Positions 15,632-24,606 of a DNA stretch of 64,000 nt are shown one piece after another (position 1 is the first letter of the stretch; each line of letters starts with the position of its first letter). This DNA is from Anaerolineae bacterium (lineage in GTDB: Bacteria > Chloroflexota > Anaerolineae > 4572-78 > J111): positions 1 through 64,000 of the forward strand of contig JAKLJP010000025.1 of the NCBI GenBank assembly GCA_023151115.1, given 5' to 3'. Made by a program: the position numbers and the translations under genes. The notes beneath the pieces were generated by a model. It did no database searches. It saw only the letters and a program-made list of their open reading frames with translations, and had not been told where the DNA came from.

Positions 15632-16891
15632 TTAACAGGGGAACTCGGCCGTAATCTTAACGCCTTGCCCGGGGCTGGACTCGAAGCGAAATTGCCCACC
15701 TACGGCCTCGGTCCGCTCCTGCATAATCAGCAAGCCCCAGCTGCGGGGGCGAGCCGGATCGGCCAAATCTCTGGTCGGCACGCCCTGGCCATTGTCGGCA
15801 ATGACCAGCCGCACCTGGCCATCGTGGGGTTCCAGGTTCACCGTTACCTGGCTGGCCTGGGCATGCTTGACCACGTTGGTCAAAGCCTCTTGAAAAATCC
15901 GAAAGATCACATTTTCAACCGAAGTAGCCAGGCGCGGCTGTGGCTCCCGGCCCTCCACGCAGATGGGTAGGTTCACCCGTGTGCTTAGCCGCTCGGCATA
16001 CCATTGTAGCGCGGCCAGCAGGCCGTGATCGTCCAGAACCGGCGGGCGCAGGTCGCCCAGCACATCGCGGACAGCGCCGCCCATCTGCCTGACCAACGCC
16101 AGGGAGTCGTCCAGGCGGGCCAGAACTGCGCTATCGGGCGGCAGCAGGTTGGCCAGGCTCATTTTTATAAAAACCAGGTTGAAATCCAGGCCGGCCAAAG
16201 TTTGGCCGGCCTGATCGTGTAGCTCACGGGCCAGTTCTCTGCGTTCGATCTCCTGAATTTCGGCCACCCGCCGGGTTAAGCGCCGCAGTTGTTCTCGCTG
16301 CTGACCTACAGCTTCCAGGAGATTCACAATTTCTTCTACCGCCTTTTTCTGGATTGTTATATCGCGGATGAGCCACAGCAACCGGATAAGTTTACCGTTG
16401 CGGTCAAGCTGTGAGGTGACGCTAGCCGAAGCCGAGAAGGGAGAGCCTTTACGCGGCCGCAATTGTATCTCCCAGCTTTGAACGGCCTGGGTTCGGTGTA
16501 ACTTATTGAGCGTGGCTCGAAAAACGCGACGCGCTTCAGGGACGACATACAGAAACAAGGGTTTGCCAAGGATAAATGGCTCTGCCACCCCTAACAGGAG
16601 GGTGGCCGCGCGATTGGCCTCACGGACCACGCCATAGGCGTCTGTGACCAGGTAGGCGTCCGGGGCAAAGTTGAATAAATCCTGGTAGTTCTGGCGGGCC
16701 TCGGCCAATTCATCACTCTGGCTGATCATAGACTCTTGGGCCGCCCGCAGCTCCTCCAGGGCAACTCCCAACTCCAACAGAGCCTCGTTTGTTGCCTCGT
16801 TCCTTGTGTCGGCGCTGGTCTGCTGTTCCAGGGAGGCTAACCGCGCCTGGGCTGCTTTAATTTGATCCTTGAGTTTAGTGTAATTCTCCAT
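15632..16891 (-). CDS. NarX/LuxR-type sensor histidine kinase with PAS domain
   Basis: 419 residues, no membrane segment. An N-terminal coiled coil (KLKDQIKAAQARLASLEQQ and following) leads to a PAS domain at about 70-190 (YQDLFNFAPDAYLVTDAYGVV), then HisKA_3 with the acceptor His in ELARELHDQAGQTLAGL. The HATPase is complete (FQEALTNVVKHAQ, IADNGQGV, SWGLLIMQERTEAVGG). It is divergent from the CheB/CheR genes and probably pairs with the NarL-type regulator at 21184, the matching partner class. It has its own promoter at 16929-16957. Confidence 0.93.
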   Translation of the reverse strand: MENYTKLKDQIKAAQARLASLEQQTSADTRNEATNEALLELGVALEELRAAQESMISQSDELAEARQNYQDLFNFAPDAYLVTDAYGVVREANRAATLLLGVAEPFILGKPLFLYVVPEARRVFRATLNKLHRTQAVQSWEIQLRPRKGSPFSASASVTSQLDRNGKLIRLLWLIRDITIQKKAVEEIVNLLEAVGQQREQLRRLTRRVAEIQEIERRELARELHDQAGQTLAGLDFNLVFIKMSLANLLPPDSAVLARLDDSLALVRQMGGAVRDVLGDLRPPVLDDHGLLAALQWYAERLSTRVNLPICVEGREPQPRLATSVENVIFRIFQEALTNVVKHAQASQVTVNLEPHDGQVRLVIADNGQGVPTRDLADPARPRSWGLLIMQERTEAVGGQFRFESSPGQGVKITAEFPC

Positions 16892-17229
16892 CTGCTTACC
16901 TCAACCTCAAGGCCGCTACATTAGGGAAAGTATAGCACGCCTGGGCCGGGCTGCCAATCAAGCCCGGAGTATAGCTGCACCGTCACTGTGCCTTAGCCGG
17001 ATATTTTGCTAATTCTTTAAATTGGATGTACATTTAAATAGGAAAGTTTTAATAAAAAAGTTCAGGGTAAGGATATTTGGTCAATAGCGCTTAAAAGAAA
17101 TATCCCCTTCGTAACTGCCATCCACCGCGCACTGGCCTGGTTCTAACCGCGTACCTCAACCTTCTGCCACTTTTAAACCAAAACCAGCTTGATAAACCCT
17201 GCTATAACCTGATGAAATGAAGGTAAAAG
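16892..17229. other. divergent promoter region, 338 bases
   Basis: Two promoters point outwards: the kinase promoter at 16929-16957 and an extended -10 (TGC-TATAAC, 17200-17208) before the first cheB-type gene. The AT-rich middle (about 17000-17100) holds no convincing gene. Confidence 0.5.
16929..16957 (-). promoter_or_regulatory. promoter of the NarX-type kinase
   Basis: Read on the minus strand: TTGGCA (16957-16952), a 17-base spacer, then TATACT (16934-16929) with a TG extension. This is one of the best promoter matches in the window. Confidence 0.6.
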
Positions 17230-18300
17230 ATGCCAGGGCACGATATTATTGTGGTTGGAGCTTCTGCCGGCGGGGTAGAAGCCTTAAAAGAGCTGGTTGC
17301 ACATCTCCCGCCCGACCTGCCGGCGGTGGTCTTTGTTGTGGTCCATGTTCCTGCTTACCATACCAGCGCCATGCCCAATATCCTGACCCGAGCCAGCCCG
17401 TTGGAAGCAGTCCATCCCCAGGATGGAGAAACCATCCAACCCGGCTGTATTTATGTGGCCCCGCCCGACCAGCATCTACTCATTAACAACGGCCATATCC
17501 ACCTCTCGCGCGGTCCCCGCGAAAACGGCCATCGTCCGGCCATTGACCCCCTATTTCGGTCGGCCGCCAATGCTTATGGCCCGCGGGTGGTGGGCGTAAT
17601 TCTATCAGGCATGCTCGATGACGGCTCGCTGGGCCTGGCTACGGTGAAAGGGCGAGGGGGTGTGGCCATTGTGCAAGACCCCGCCGACGCGCTCTACTCG
17701 GATATGCCCAACAACGCCATTCGGAATGTGCCCGTGGATTATATTCTGCCGCTCCATGAAATTGGGCCGCTGCTGGCGCGTTTGGCGGCAGAAGAGGCAG
17801 CCAGGGAGGAAGGAGAGGTTTTAATGGAAAACAAGCCGGAAGCCACGGAAGCCGAAATTGTACGGAACGATAAAGCCCTTTTGGAGCGGAACGGGCGACC
17901 CGGCGAGCCGACCGTCCTGACCTGTCCCGATTGCGGCGGGGTGCTGTGGGAGCTGCACAACGGGAATTTGCTGCGTTATCGTTGTCACGTCGGCCACGCC
18001 TATTCTGCCGAGAGCCTGATGCTGGAGCAGGCCAATACCCTAGAAGCGGCCCTCTGGACGGCGGTGCGAGCTTTAGAGGAGAAAGCATCGCTGGCGCGGC
18101 GCATGGCTGCGCGGGCCAACAAGCACGCTACCAGGTTGATGGCCGCCCGCTTTGAAGCGCAAGCTTTAGATGCGGAGCAGCGGGCAGCGTTAGTGCGGCA
18201 GGTGCTGCTGGGTAATGAAGTTTTGGCCATAGAAACGTCCGACCGCTCCGATTCACCGCCGGTTGAGCCGGCGGTGGATGAGCCGGAAAAGAACTCGTAA
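17230..18300 (+). CDS. CheB-type protein-glutamate methylesterase without receiver domain, with a C-terminal Cys/His ribbon
   Basis: 356 residues. The CheB catalytic domain fills about 1-190, with the serine in VGASAGGVEAL, the histidine in VVVHVPAYH and the aspartate in SGMLDDGSLG. There is no N-terminal receiver, so activity is not controlled by CheA phosphorylation in the classic way. The C-terminal part has a CPDCGG...CHVGHAYS pattern, a possible zinc site, and a helical tail. It is followed by a second CheB-type gene and a CheR-type gene on the same strand. Not classical chemotaxis CheB by context. Confidence 0.9.
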   Translation: MPGHDIIVVGASAGGVEALKELVAHLPPDLPAVVFVVVHVPAYHTSAMPNILTRASPLEAVHPQDGETIQPGCIYVAPPDQHLLINNGHIHLSRGPRENGHRPAIDPLFRSAANAYGPRVVGVILSGMLDDGSLGLATVKGRGGVAIVQDPADALYSDMPNNAIRNVPVDYILPLHEIGPLLARLAAEEAAREEGEVLMENKPEATEAEIVRNDKALLERNGRPGEPTVLTCPDCGGVLWELHNGNLLRYRCHVGHAYSAESLMLEQANTLEAALWTAVRALEEKASLARRMAARANKHATRLMAARFEAQALDAEQRAALVRQVLLGNEVLAIETSDRSDSPPVEPAVDEPEKNS

Positions 18301-18399
18301 AACTACCTCATTGCGCGGTCGTAGGCCGAAGCCCCCCATCTCACGAAGTGGAGACTGCTTCGCCTGCGGCTCGCAGGGACACAGTCTAGGGTAACGCCG

Positions 18400-19014
18400 A
18401 TGAAAACCAACCAGCCGTCCGGCCCCCTTCCCCATGCTGCCTTTGACATCGTGGCCCTGGCCTCTTCGGCGGGGGGGCTGCGGGCGCTGAGCGAAATCTT
18501 GCCAGTCCTGCCGGCCGACTTTCCGGCGGCGGTGGTGGTGGTCCAGCATCTCGATCCCCGCCATCGCAGCCTTATGGCCGATATTCTAAATCGCCAAACC
18601 CACCTGCGGGTCAAAGAGGCCGCAGCGGGAGACCGGGTGCAGCCGGGCTTGATTTATGTTGCCCCGCCCAACCAGCACCTCCTGGTCAATTCCGATCGAA
18701 CCATTTCGCTGACGCAGACGGAACTGGTTCATTTTGTGCGCCCTTCGGCCGACCTGCTATTCGAGTCGGTGGCGGCGAGTTATAAAGAACAGGCCATTGC
18801 GGTGGTATTAACCGGCAGTGGAGTGGATGGTAGTATGGGCGTCCGCGCCATTAAGAAAATGGGCGGCACGGTAATTGCCCAGGATGAAGGCACATCTGAA
18901 TTTTTTGGCATGCCCGGCGCGGCCATTCAAACCGGGGATGTAGATTTTATTTTGCCCCTGCCTGAAATCGCGGCTGCCCTGATTACCCTGGTGGTGACCG
19001 GAGATAATGCATGA
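18400..19014 (+). CDS. second, compact CheB-type methylesterase
   Basis: 204 residues, a bare CheB catalytic domain. Serine in LASSAGGLRAL, histidine in VVVQHLDPRHRS, aspartate in LTGSGVDGSMGV: all three catalytic positions are kept. It overlaps the CheR-type gene by 4 bases (ATGA), which implies translational coupling. In many bacteria the same CheB and CheR domains are fused with PAS domains in one polypeptide; here they are separate adjacent genes. Confidence 0.92.
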   Translation: MKTNQPSGPLPHAAFDIVALASSAGGLRALSEILPVLPADFPAAVVVVQHLDPRHRSLMADILNRQTHLRVKEAAAGDRVQPGLIYVAPPNQHLLVNSDRTISLTQTELVHFVRPSADLLFESVAASYKEQAIAVVLTGSGVDGSMGVRAIKKMGGTVIAQDEGTSEFFGMPGAAIQTGDVDFILPLPEIAAALITLVVTGDNA

Positions 19015-20879
19015 CCGACCTAAATACGCATCAACCCGCTTTTGAAGCTCTGCTGGAATATCTCAAACGCACCCGCGGCTTTGATTTTGCCGCTTACAAG
19101 CGCTCGAGCCTGATACGCCGGATCAACAAACGGCTACAAACCATCGGTATTGAAAACTACGGCGATTATGTAGATTACCTGGAGGTTCACCCCGAAGAGT
19201 TTGCCCTGCTCTTTAATACCATTTTGATCAATGTGACCGGCTTCTTTCGCGACTCCTCGGCCTGGGGATTTTTAGCCCAAGAAGTGATACCCCGGCTGAT
19301 TGGCGCTAAAAAACCCGGCGAACCGATCCGCATTTGGAGCGCGGGCTGCGCCTCCGGTGAAGAAGCCTATACGGTCGCCATCATCCTGGCCGAAGCCCTG
19401 GGGACCGAAGAATTTCGCCAGCGGGTCAAAATTTATGCCACCGACGCCGACGAAGAGGCGCTTAACGAAGCCCGCCAGGCCAGTTACAGCGCCAACCAGA
19501 TCAAAGATGTGCCGGCCGAGCTGGTGCAAAAATATTTTGAGCAGGTGAACAGCCGCTATATCTTTCATAAAGATTTGCGCCGTTCGGTCATCTTTGGCCG
19601 GCACGACCTGATCCAGGATGCGCCCATTTCGCGGGTGGATTTAATTTTGTGCCGGAACACCTTGATGTATTTTAACGCCGAAGCCCAGAGCAAAGTATTG
19701 AACCATTTTGATTTTGCCCTGAACGGCGGCGGCTATCTCTTTTTGGGCAAAGCCGAAGTGCTGCTGACCCGCAGCAACGCCTTTACCCCGGTTGATTTGA
19801 AACGGCGTATTTTTGCCAAAATCTCCAAAAGCAGGCTGCGCGAGCGCTTTTTAGTGGCCCCCTTGAACCCGCCCGAGGAGGTGGCAACACAAATAATAGA
19901 TGACAATCGCCTGCGTGAAGTAGCCCTGGAGGTTGGCCCGGTGGCCCAATTGGTCGTTGACAGCAGCTGGGTCTTAGTTGTTGCCAACGACCAAGCCCGC
20001 CATCTTTTTAACATCACCTCGGCCGATCTTGGCCGCCGCCTGCAAGACCTGGAGCTTTCCTACCGGCCCCTTGATCTGCGCTCGCTGCTGGATCGGGTCT
20101 TTACCGAGCGCCGGCCCCAAATCGTTAAAGAAGTGAACTGGCCCAGCCATAACAACCTGAAACGATATTTGGATGTGTTGGCGCTACCCTTGCAGGACAG
20201 CGACGGGCATCTGATCGGCGCAAAAATCGCTTTTGAGGATGTCAGCCACATCCGGCAGTTACAGGAAGAGTTGGACAAATGGCGGCAGGAAGTCGAAACG
20301 ACCAATGAGGAACTGCAAGCCTCCAACGAGGAGTTGGAAACTACTAACGAGGAACTGCAATCCACCGTCGAAGAACTGGAAACCACCAACGAGGAGCTCC
20401 AATCCACCAATGAAGAGTTGGAGACGATGAATGAGGAGCTGCAATCCACCAACGAAGAGTTGGAAACCACCAATGAAGAACTGCGCCAGCGCAGCGACGA
20501 ACTCAATCAGGTCAACGCCTTTTTTGAATCTATCCTGACCAGCCTGCCCGATGGCGTGGTGGTGGTTGACCGCAACATGCAAATTTTGGCCTGGAACCTG
20601 CGGGCCGAGGATTTGTGGGGCCTGCGGGCCGACGAAGTGCGCGGCAAGCATCTGCTGAACCTGGATATTGGCTTGCCGGTGGACCGGCTCAAAGTACCTA
20701 TTCGTCACTGCTTGGGCGGCAGCAGCCAGCCGGAAAACCAGGAAGTAACTTTAGACGCGGTTAACCGGCGGGGTAAATCCATCCAGGTCAAGGTAAGCTG
20801 CACCCCTCTCGTCGGCTCCAACAAAAATATCCAGGGCGCGATTCTACTCATGGAGGAAAAGCGGGCCGAAGACAAGTAA
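19011..20879 (+). CDS. CheR-type methyltransferase with long coiled coil and PAS domain
   Basis: 622 residues. The CheR domain (about 10-275) starts FAAYKRSSLIRRINKRL, with the SAM site WSAGCASGEEAYTVA and VDLILCRNTLMYF. After a PAS-like region, residues about 420-495 are a nearly perfect repeat of the heptad-like unit TTNEELQS(T/S)NEELE, a long rigid coiled coil. A final PAS domain (SILTSLPDGVVVVDRNMQILAWN) follows. It lacks a kinase domain, unlike many CheB-CheR-PAS fusions. It forms a unit with the upstream CheB-type gene. Confidence 0.93.
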   Translation: MTDLNTHQPAFEALLEYLKRTRGFDFAAYKRSSLIRRINKRLQTIGIENYGDYVDYLEVHPEEFALLFNTILINVTGFFRDSSAWGFLAQEVIPRLIGAKKPGEPIRIWSAGCASGEEAYTVAIILAEALGTEEFRQRVKIYATDADEEALNEARQASYSANQIKDVPAELVQKYFEQVNSRYIFHKDLRRSVIFGRHDLIQDAPISRVDLILCRNTLMYFNAEAQSKVLNHFDFALNGGGYLFLGKAEVLLTRSNAFTPVDLKRRIFAKISKSRLRERFLVAPLNPPEEVATQIIDDNRLREVALEVGPVAQLVVDSSWVLVVANDQARHLFNITSADLGRRLQDLELSYRPLDLRSLLDRVFTERRPQIVKEVNWPSHNNLKRYLDVLALPLQDSDGHLIGAKIAFEDVSHIRQLQEELDKWRQEVETTNEELQASNEELETTNEELQSTVEELETTNEELQSTNEELETMNEELQSTNEELETTNEELRQRSDELNQVNAFFESILTSLPDGVVVVDRNMQILAWNLRAEDLWGLRADEVRGKHLLNLDIGLPVDRLKVPIRHCLGGSSQPENQEVTLDAVNRRGKSIQVKVSCTPLVGSNKNIQGAILLMEEKRAEDK

Positions 20880-20889
20880 CTCAAGTTGC

Positions 20890-21007
20890 TATAGGCGCCC
20901 AGAAAAATTCTTTCCCACCAATCAAGGTAGCAGGTAGCAAGGTAGCAACCTTATGGCCTGCTACATGCTACCTGTTTCAGTGGCGAAAACTTTTCTGGAG
21001 AACTATA
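20890..21007. repeat. GGTAGCA hairpin element, copy 1 (most complete)
   Basis: The core is three GGTAGCA words (20926-20947) opposed by TGCTAC words (20958-20972). Outside lie terminal inverted repeats: TATAG...CCAGAAAAATT on the left (20890-20909) and AACTTTTCTGG...CTATA on the right (20987-21007). Other copies are at 42877-42960 and 55996-56090. It has no coding capacity. Confidence 0.7.
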
Positions 21008-21022
21008 CCTATCAGCGAAAAA

Positions 21023-21144
21023 TCACCCCTTTCGACAAGCTCAGGACGCAGTTTCGATACGCGTTAACAGGCACTCACGATGGTTTTTCGCCTCAAGCAC
21101 CCTTCGATACGCCCTTATCGGGCTACTCGGGATGCTTGAGGCGA
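21023..21144. repeat. CCCTTCGATACG repeat family C, copy 1
   Basis: Contains TTCGACAAGCTCAGGACG, CACCCTTCGATACGCCC and CTACTCGGGATGCTTGAGGCG, arranged as nested inverted pieces. Related copies are at 28777-28894, 32556-32662 and 44698-44748. It lies upstream of the NarL-type regulator. Confidence 0.65.
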
Positions 21145-21183
21145 ATGGCGGCAGCTTGAGTTAAGTAAGGCAAGGTAAAGCGA

Positions 21184-21834
21184 ATGATTACGATTATGCT
21201 CGTTGACGATCATACGGTGGTCCGGGATGGCTTACGCTTGCTCCTGGAAATGCAGCCCGACTTTCGGATTATTGCCGAGGCCAATAATGGACGTGAGGCC
21301 GTTGCCCGGGCCAGCGAAACCTGCCCCGATGTGATCGTGATGGACATTGCCATGCCCGAATTGAATGGGATTGATGCCCTGCGTCAAATCAGGCACATTT
21401 GCCCGGCCACGCGGGTGATTGTCCTCTCGATGCACACCGCCAGTAATTATGTTATTCAAGCTCTACAAGCCGGCGCAGACGGCTATCTGCTCAAAGCCAC
21501 GGCCGGAACCGAGGTGATCCATGCCATTCGCGTCGTTCAGTCGGGCCAGCGCTACCTCAGCCAGATGATTGTTGATACCGTTATCAGCGTCTACCTGGGC
21601 CAGCCGGAAACCAAGACCCACAAGCCGCCCCTGGACCGTCTCAGCCCGCGTGAGCGTGAAATCCTCCAGCTTGTGGTCGAAGGTAAATCAAGCGCCCAAA
21701 TTGCCGAAGTTCTTTTTATTTCCTCCAATACCGTAGATACTTACCGCAGCCGGCTCATGCAAAAATTGGGCATCTCTGATCTGCCCACGCTGGTTAAATT
21801 TGCCATTCAGCAGGGGTTAACTACGCTGGACTGA
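21184..21834 (+). CDS. NarL/FixJ-family response regulator
   Basis: 216 residues. The receiver domain has VDDH near the N-terminus and the phospho-acceptor in DVIVMDIAMPELNG. The C-terminal LuxR helix-turn-helix reads LSPREREILQLVVEGKSSAQIAEVLFISSNTVDTYRSRLMQKLGI. The probable kinase partner is the NarX-type kinase at 15632-16891, whose class matches; the CheB/CheR genes lie between them. The AAGG before the ATG serves as ribosome-binding site. Two repeats fill the spacer upstream. Confidence 0.94.
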   Translation: MITIMLVDDHTVVRDGLRLLLEMQPDFRIIAEANNGREAVARASETCPDVIVMDIAMPELNGIDALRQIRHICPATRVIVLSMHTASNYVIQALQAGADGYLLKATAGTEVIHAIRVVQSGQRYLSQMIVDTVISVYLGQPETKTHKPPLDRLSPREREILQLVVEGKSSAQIAEVLFISSNTVDTYRSRLMQKLGISDLPTLVKFAIQQGLTTLD

Positions 21835-21847
21835 TGATCCGGCCTCC

Positions 21848-22315
21848 TCAAAGTAACTCCTCAAATGTCCTCACCGCCTTAAAAATATTGCCGTAACTAC
21901 CACAGCGGCATAAATTTCCGGCCAGATAGTCTCGAATGACCTGATCATCCGGCTGTGACTGCTGCTTGAGCAAGGCTACTGCCGACAGAATAAAACCGGG
22001 AGTGCAGTAAGCGCATTGAAAAGCGGCCTGGTCAATAAAGGCCTGCTGCACCGGGTGCAGCCCGTCCGTTGTTTCCAGCCCTTCAACGGTAGTAATGGTC
22101 GCGCCTTCCGCCTGCGCGGCCAGCATCAGACAACTGCTAATCGGCTGATCGTTGAGCAGCACTGTACACGCTCCGCACATCCCCACCCCGCAGCCTTCCC
22201 GCGCCCCCACCAACCCCAAGTCTTCACGCAGCACATCCAGCAACGTCCGCTCCGCCGACACTGTAAGCGGATATATCTGCCCATTGACTTGCAAAGTTAA
22301 TGATAGTTCAGCCAT
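21848..22315 (-). CDS. 2Fe-2S subunit of a xanthine-dehydrogenase/CoxS-type molybdenum hydroxylase
   Basis: About 155 residues starting MAELSL at 22315. The ATG at 22339 is less likely because it lies inside an ATCTGTG-word repeat. The plant-type ferredoxin cluster is REGCGVGMCGACTVLL with a later SSC. The second cluster domain has FQCAYCTPGFILS and NLCRCGSY. It passes electrons from the Mo site to FAD. It is last in the CoxG-M-L-S operon. Confidence 0.95.
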   Translation of the reverse strand: MAELSLTLQVNGQIYPLTVSAERTLLDVLREDLGLVGAREGCGVGMCGACTVLLNDQPISSCLMLAAQAEGATITTVEGLETTDGLHPVQQAFIDQAAFQCAYCTPGFILSAVALLKQQSQPDDQVIRDYLAGNLCRCGSYGNIFKAVRTFEELL

Positions 22316-22335
22316 AAATCCATCTACTTTATCCT

Positions 22336-22366
22336 TCATCGGTGTCCATCTGTGTCTATCTGTGGA
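22336..22366. repeat. ATCTGTG iterated-word repeat
   Basis: TCATCGGTGTCCATCTGTG continues with TCTATCTGTGG: three degenerate copies of a word in the short gap between the large and small subunit genes. No paired complementary arm is visible. Confidence 0.4.
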
Positions 22367-22368
22367 CC

Positions 22369-24606
22369 CTACTCACCTTCTGCCTGCCGCAGTGCCCGCA
22401 AAACCTTCTCCGGCGTCATCGGCAGGTCGCGGATCCGCACCCCCACGGCATCGAAAACGGCGTTGGCAATGGCCGGGGCGACCGGTGGCAGCGTCATCTC
22501 GCCGATGCCGTGAAATTCGCCCGCCGCTGACTCAACCAGGGTGCTGACTAATTCCAGCGGAGTGTCCAGGAAAGATGGAATTTGATAGTCCGACAGATTG
22601 GTGTTGATAATCTGCCCGTTGTCGGTCACCATTTCTTCCAGCAGAGCCGGCCCCAGGCCAAAGATAACGTTACCCTCATTTTGCAGATGGGCCAACTGCG
22701 GGTTGACCACCCGCCCGGCAAACGAAGCGGCGTGATAGCGCAGTACCGTCACCTTGCCGGTGTCGGTATCCACCGCCACCTCGCACGCGCCCGCCCCCTG
22801 GTGCCAGTGCGGCGTCGAAAGCCCCTGGCCCGTTTCTGGGTCGAGGCCGCCTTTGGTGGCGAACTCGCCCGCCGCTTCCAGCGCGCTCAGCCCATTCCGC
22901 TGCAAAATTTCGGCATAACTCAGCCGTTGGTCGGGCTGCGCGGCCACAAAAACATAGCCTGCTTCCGCCCGCAGCTCTTCCGGCGCATACTCCAGCAGAG
23001 GCGCGCCGGCTTCGATCAACTTCTCCTTCAGTACTGCTCCCGCCTTTAAAATGGCGCTGCCCATCATCCCACTCGAACGGCTGGCGCTGGTGGTCGAATC
23101 AAAAGGGGTCACGGCGGTATCGGGGCCAGTTACCTTGACCTGCTCCACCGCCACCCCGGCGGCTTCTGCCGCAATTTGGGCCAGCGCCGTATGCGCGCCC
23201 TGGCCCATCTCCACCGTGCTGGTGAAGAGGGTCATTTGAGCGTTCTCAGCTATCTTCAAACGGCACTCAGAACGGGAGGTAGGTGAGGTGCTTTTCATCA
23301 TCACCGCCAGTCCGCGCCCCCGCTTGACCGGCCCGGAGTCAGCCGGCCTGGCCTCCCTCCAGCCGATACCTTCGGCCACCGCTTCCAGACACTCAGCAAA
23401 ATGAAGGTCGTGGAGCGTTTCGCCCGTCGCAAACAAATCGCCGGAACGGAGCAGATTCTTCAAACGCAGTTCGAGCGGGTCCAGCCCCAAGCGCCGGGCA
23501 ATGGTATCCATGTGTGACTCGTAGGCCCAGGCAGCCTGGGAACTCATGGCTCCGCGAAAGGCTCCGGCCGGCGGTAGATTGGTATAAACGCCATAGGAGT
23601 CGACCCACACCGCCGGAATACGATAGGGGCCGATACTGCGGACCATGCCGGCTGGAACCAAAACAGGACTGACATCGGCGTAGGCCCCGGCGTTCCAATA
23701 GAGCGTCACCTGCCGGGCGGTCAAGGCGCCGTCACGCTTGAAGCCGGTTTTGATGGTGATGGTCGCCGCGTGCTTGGTGACGGTCACAAACTCCTCGGCC
23801 CGGCTCAAGATCAATTTGACTGGCCGGCCGGCCGTTTTGCGGGCCAGCGCCGCCACCATCGGCTCGATGCGGATATGCCCTTTGCCGCCGTACCCCCCGC
23901 CGAGAGGCGGCACAATCACGCGGACATGTCCGGCAGGCAGGTCGAAGATGTCGGCCAGGGTTTGGCGCACCAGATAGGGCGATTGGGTGGCCGACCAGAC
24001 GATTAAGCGGTCAGCCTGCCATTGGGCGGCGGCGACATGCGGTTCCAGGGCCGCATGTTGGGCCAGCGGGCTGGTGAAGGTTTCTTCGATGATGTCGTCC
24101 GCCTCGGCCAAACCGGCCGCCAGGTCGCCCCGGCGCAGTTTGGCATGGACAAAACAGTTGTCCGGGTAAGCTTCATGCAAAACGGGCGCGCCCGGCTGCC
24201 TGGCCTCGACGGCATCGTACACGCCCGGCAGCTCTTCATAATCAACCTCGATTTGGGCCAGGGCCGCTTCGGCCCTCTCCGCACTTTCGGCAGCCACCAA
24301 CGCCACCGGCTGGCCGGTGTAACGGACTTGCTCATGGGCTACAATCGGCTGGTCTTTGAGGCTCATGCCATAGTAGAGCGCCGGGCTATCCGGGGATTCA
24401 AAATCGGCGGCGGTCAGCACGGCGGCGACTCCCGGCAGCGACTCTGCCGCCGCCGCGTTCAGGCCGACAATACGGGCGTGGGGCAGCGGGCTGCGCAGCA
24501 CTTTAGCCACGAGCATCCCCGGCAGTTTGAGATTGGCGGCATAGGGGATAGTTCCGTTGACCCGCGCAATAGCATCAAACACGGGGATTGTTTTACCAAC
24601 GGCCAT
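22369..24606 (-). CDS. molybdopterin-binding large subunit of a xanthine-dehydrogenase-family hydroxylase
   Basis: 745 residues. Binds the molybdenum-cytosine/pterin cofactor and hydroxylates the substrate with water oxygen. Visible sites: GGGYGGKGHIRIEP, PPAGAFRGAMSSQAAWAYES, VEMGQGAHTALAQIAAEA, TSASRSSGMMGSA and the C-terminal GEMTLPPVAPAIANAVFDA with the conserved Glu. The active-site loop reads AFRGAMS rather than AYRCSFR, so this is not a form I aerobic CO dehydrogenase. The substrate is probably an organic compound such as an N-heterocycle or aldehyde. The start overlaps the FAD subunit gene by 14 bases. Confidence 0.95.
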   Translation of the reverse strand: MAVGKTIPVFDAIARVNGTIPYAANLKLPGMLVAKVLRSPLPHARIVGLNAAAAESLPGVAAVLTAADFESPDSPALYYGMSLKDQPIVAHEQVRYTGQPVALVAAESAERAEAALAQIEVDYEELPGVYDAVEARQPGAPVLHEAYPDNCFVHAKLRRGDLAAGLAEADDIIEETFTSPLAQHAALEPHVAAAQWQADRLIVWSATQSPYLVRQTLADIFDLPAGHVRVIVPPLGGGYGGKGHIRIEPMVAALARKTAGRPVKLILSRAEEFVTVTKHAATITIKTGFKRDGALTARQVTLYWNAGAYADVSPVLVPAGMVRSIGPYRIPAVWVDSYGVYTNLPPAGAFRGAMSSQAAWAYESHMDTIARRLGLDPLELRLKNLLRSGDLFATGETLHDLHFAECLEAVAEGIGWREARPADSGPVKRGRGLAVMMKSTSPTSRSECRLKIAENAQMTLFTSTVEMGQGAHTALAQIAAEAAGVAVEQVKVTGPDTAVTPFDSTTSASRSSGMMGSAILKAGAVLKEKLIEAGAPLLEYAPEELRAEAGYVFVAAQPDQRLSYAEILQRNGLSALEAAGEFATKGGLDPETGQGLSTPHWHQGAGACEVAVDTDTGKVTVLRYHAASFAGRVVNPQLAHLQNEGNVIFGLGPALLEEMVTDNGQIINTNLSDYQIPSFLDTPLELVSTLVESAAGEFHGIGEMTLPPVAPAIANAVFDAVGVRIRDLPMTPEKVLRALRQAEGE

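Noticed and set aside
20926..20972. GGTAGCA tandem words considered as a CRISPR array
   Set aside because: The words are 7 bases long without spacers of constant length, and the second half is the inverse complement, so it is a hairpin. No cas genes.
22369..24606. Large subunit considered as form I aerobic CO dehydrogenase CoxL
   Set aside because: The AYRCSFR loop is absent (AFRGAMS instead), so CO oxidation is not supported despite CoxG/M/S-like neighbours.
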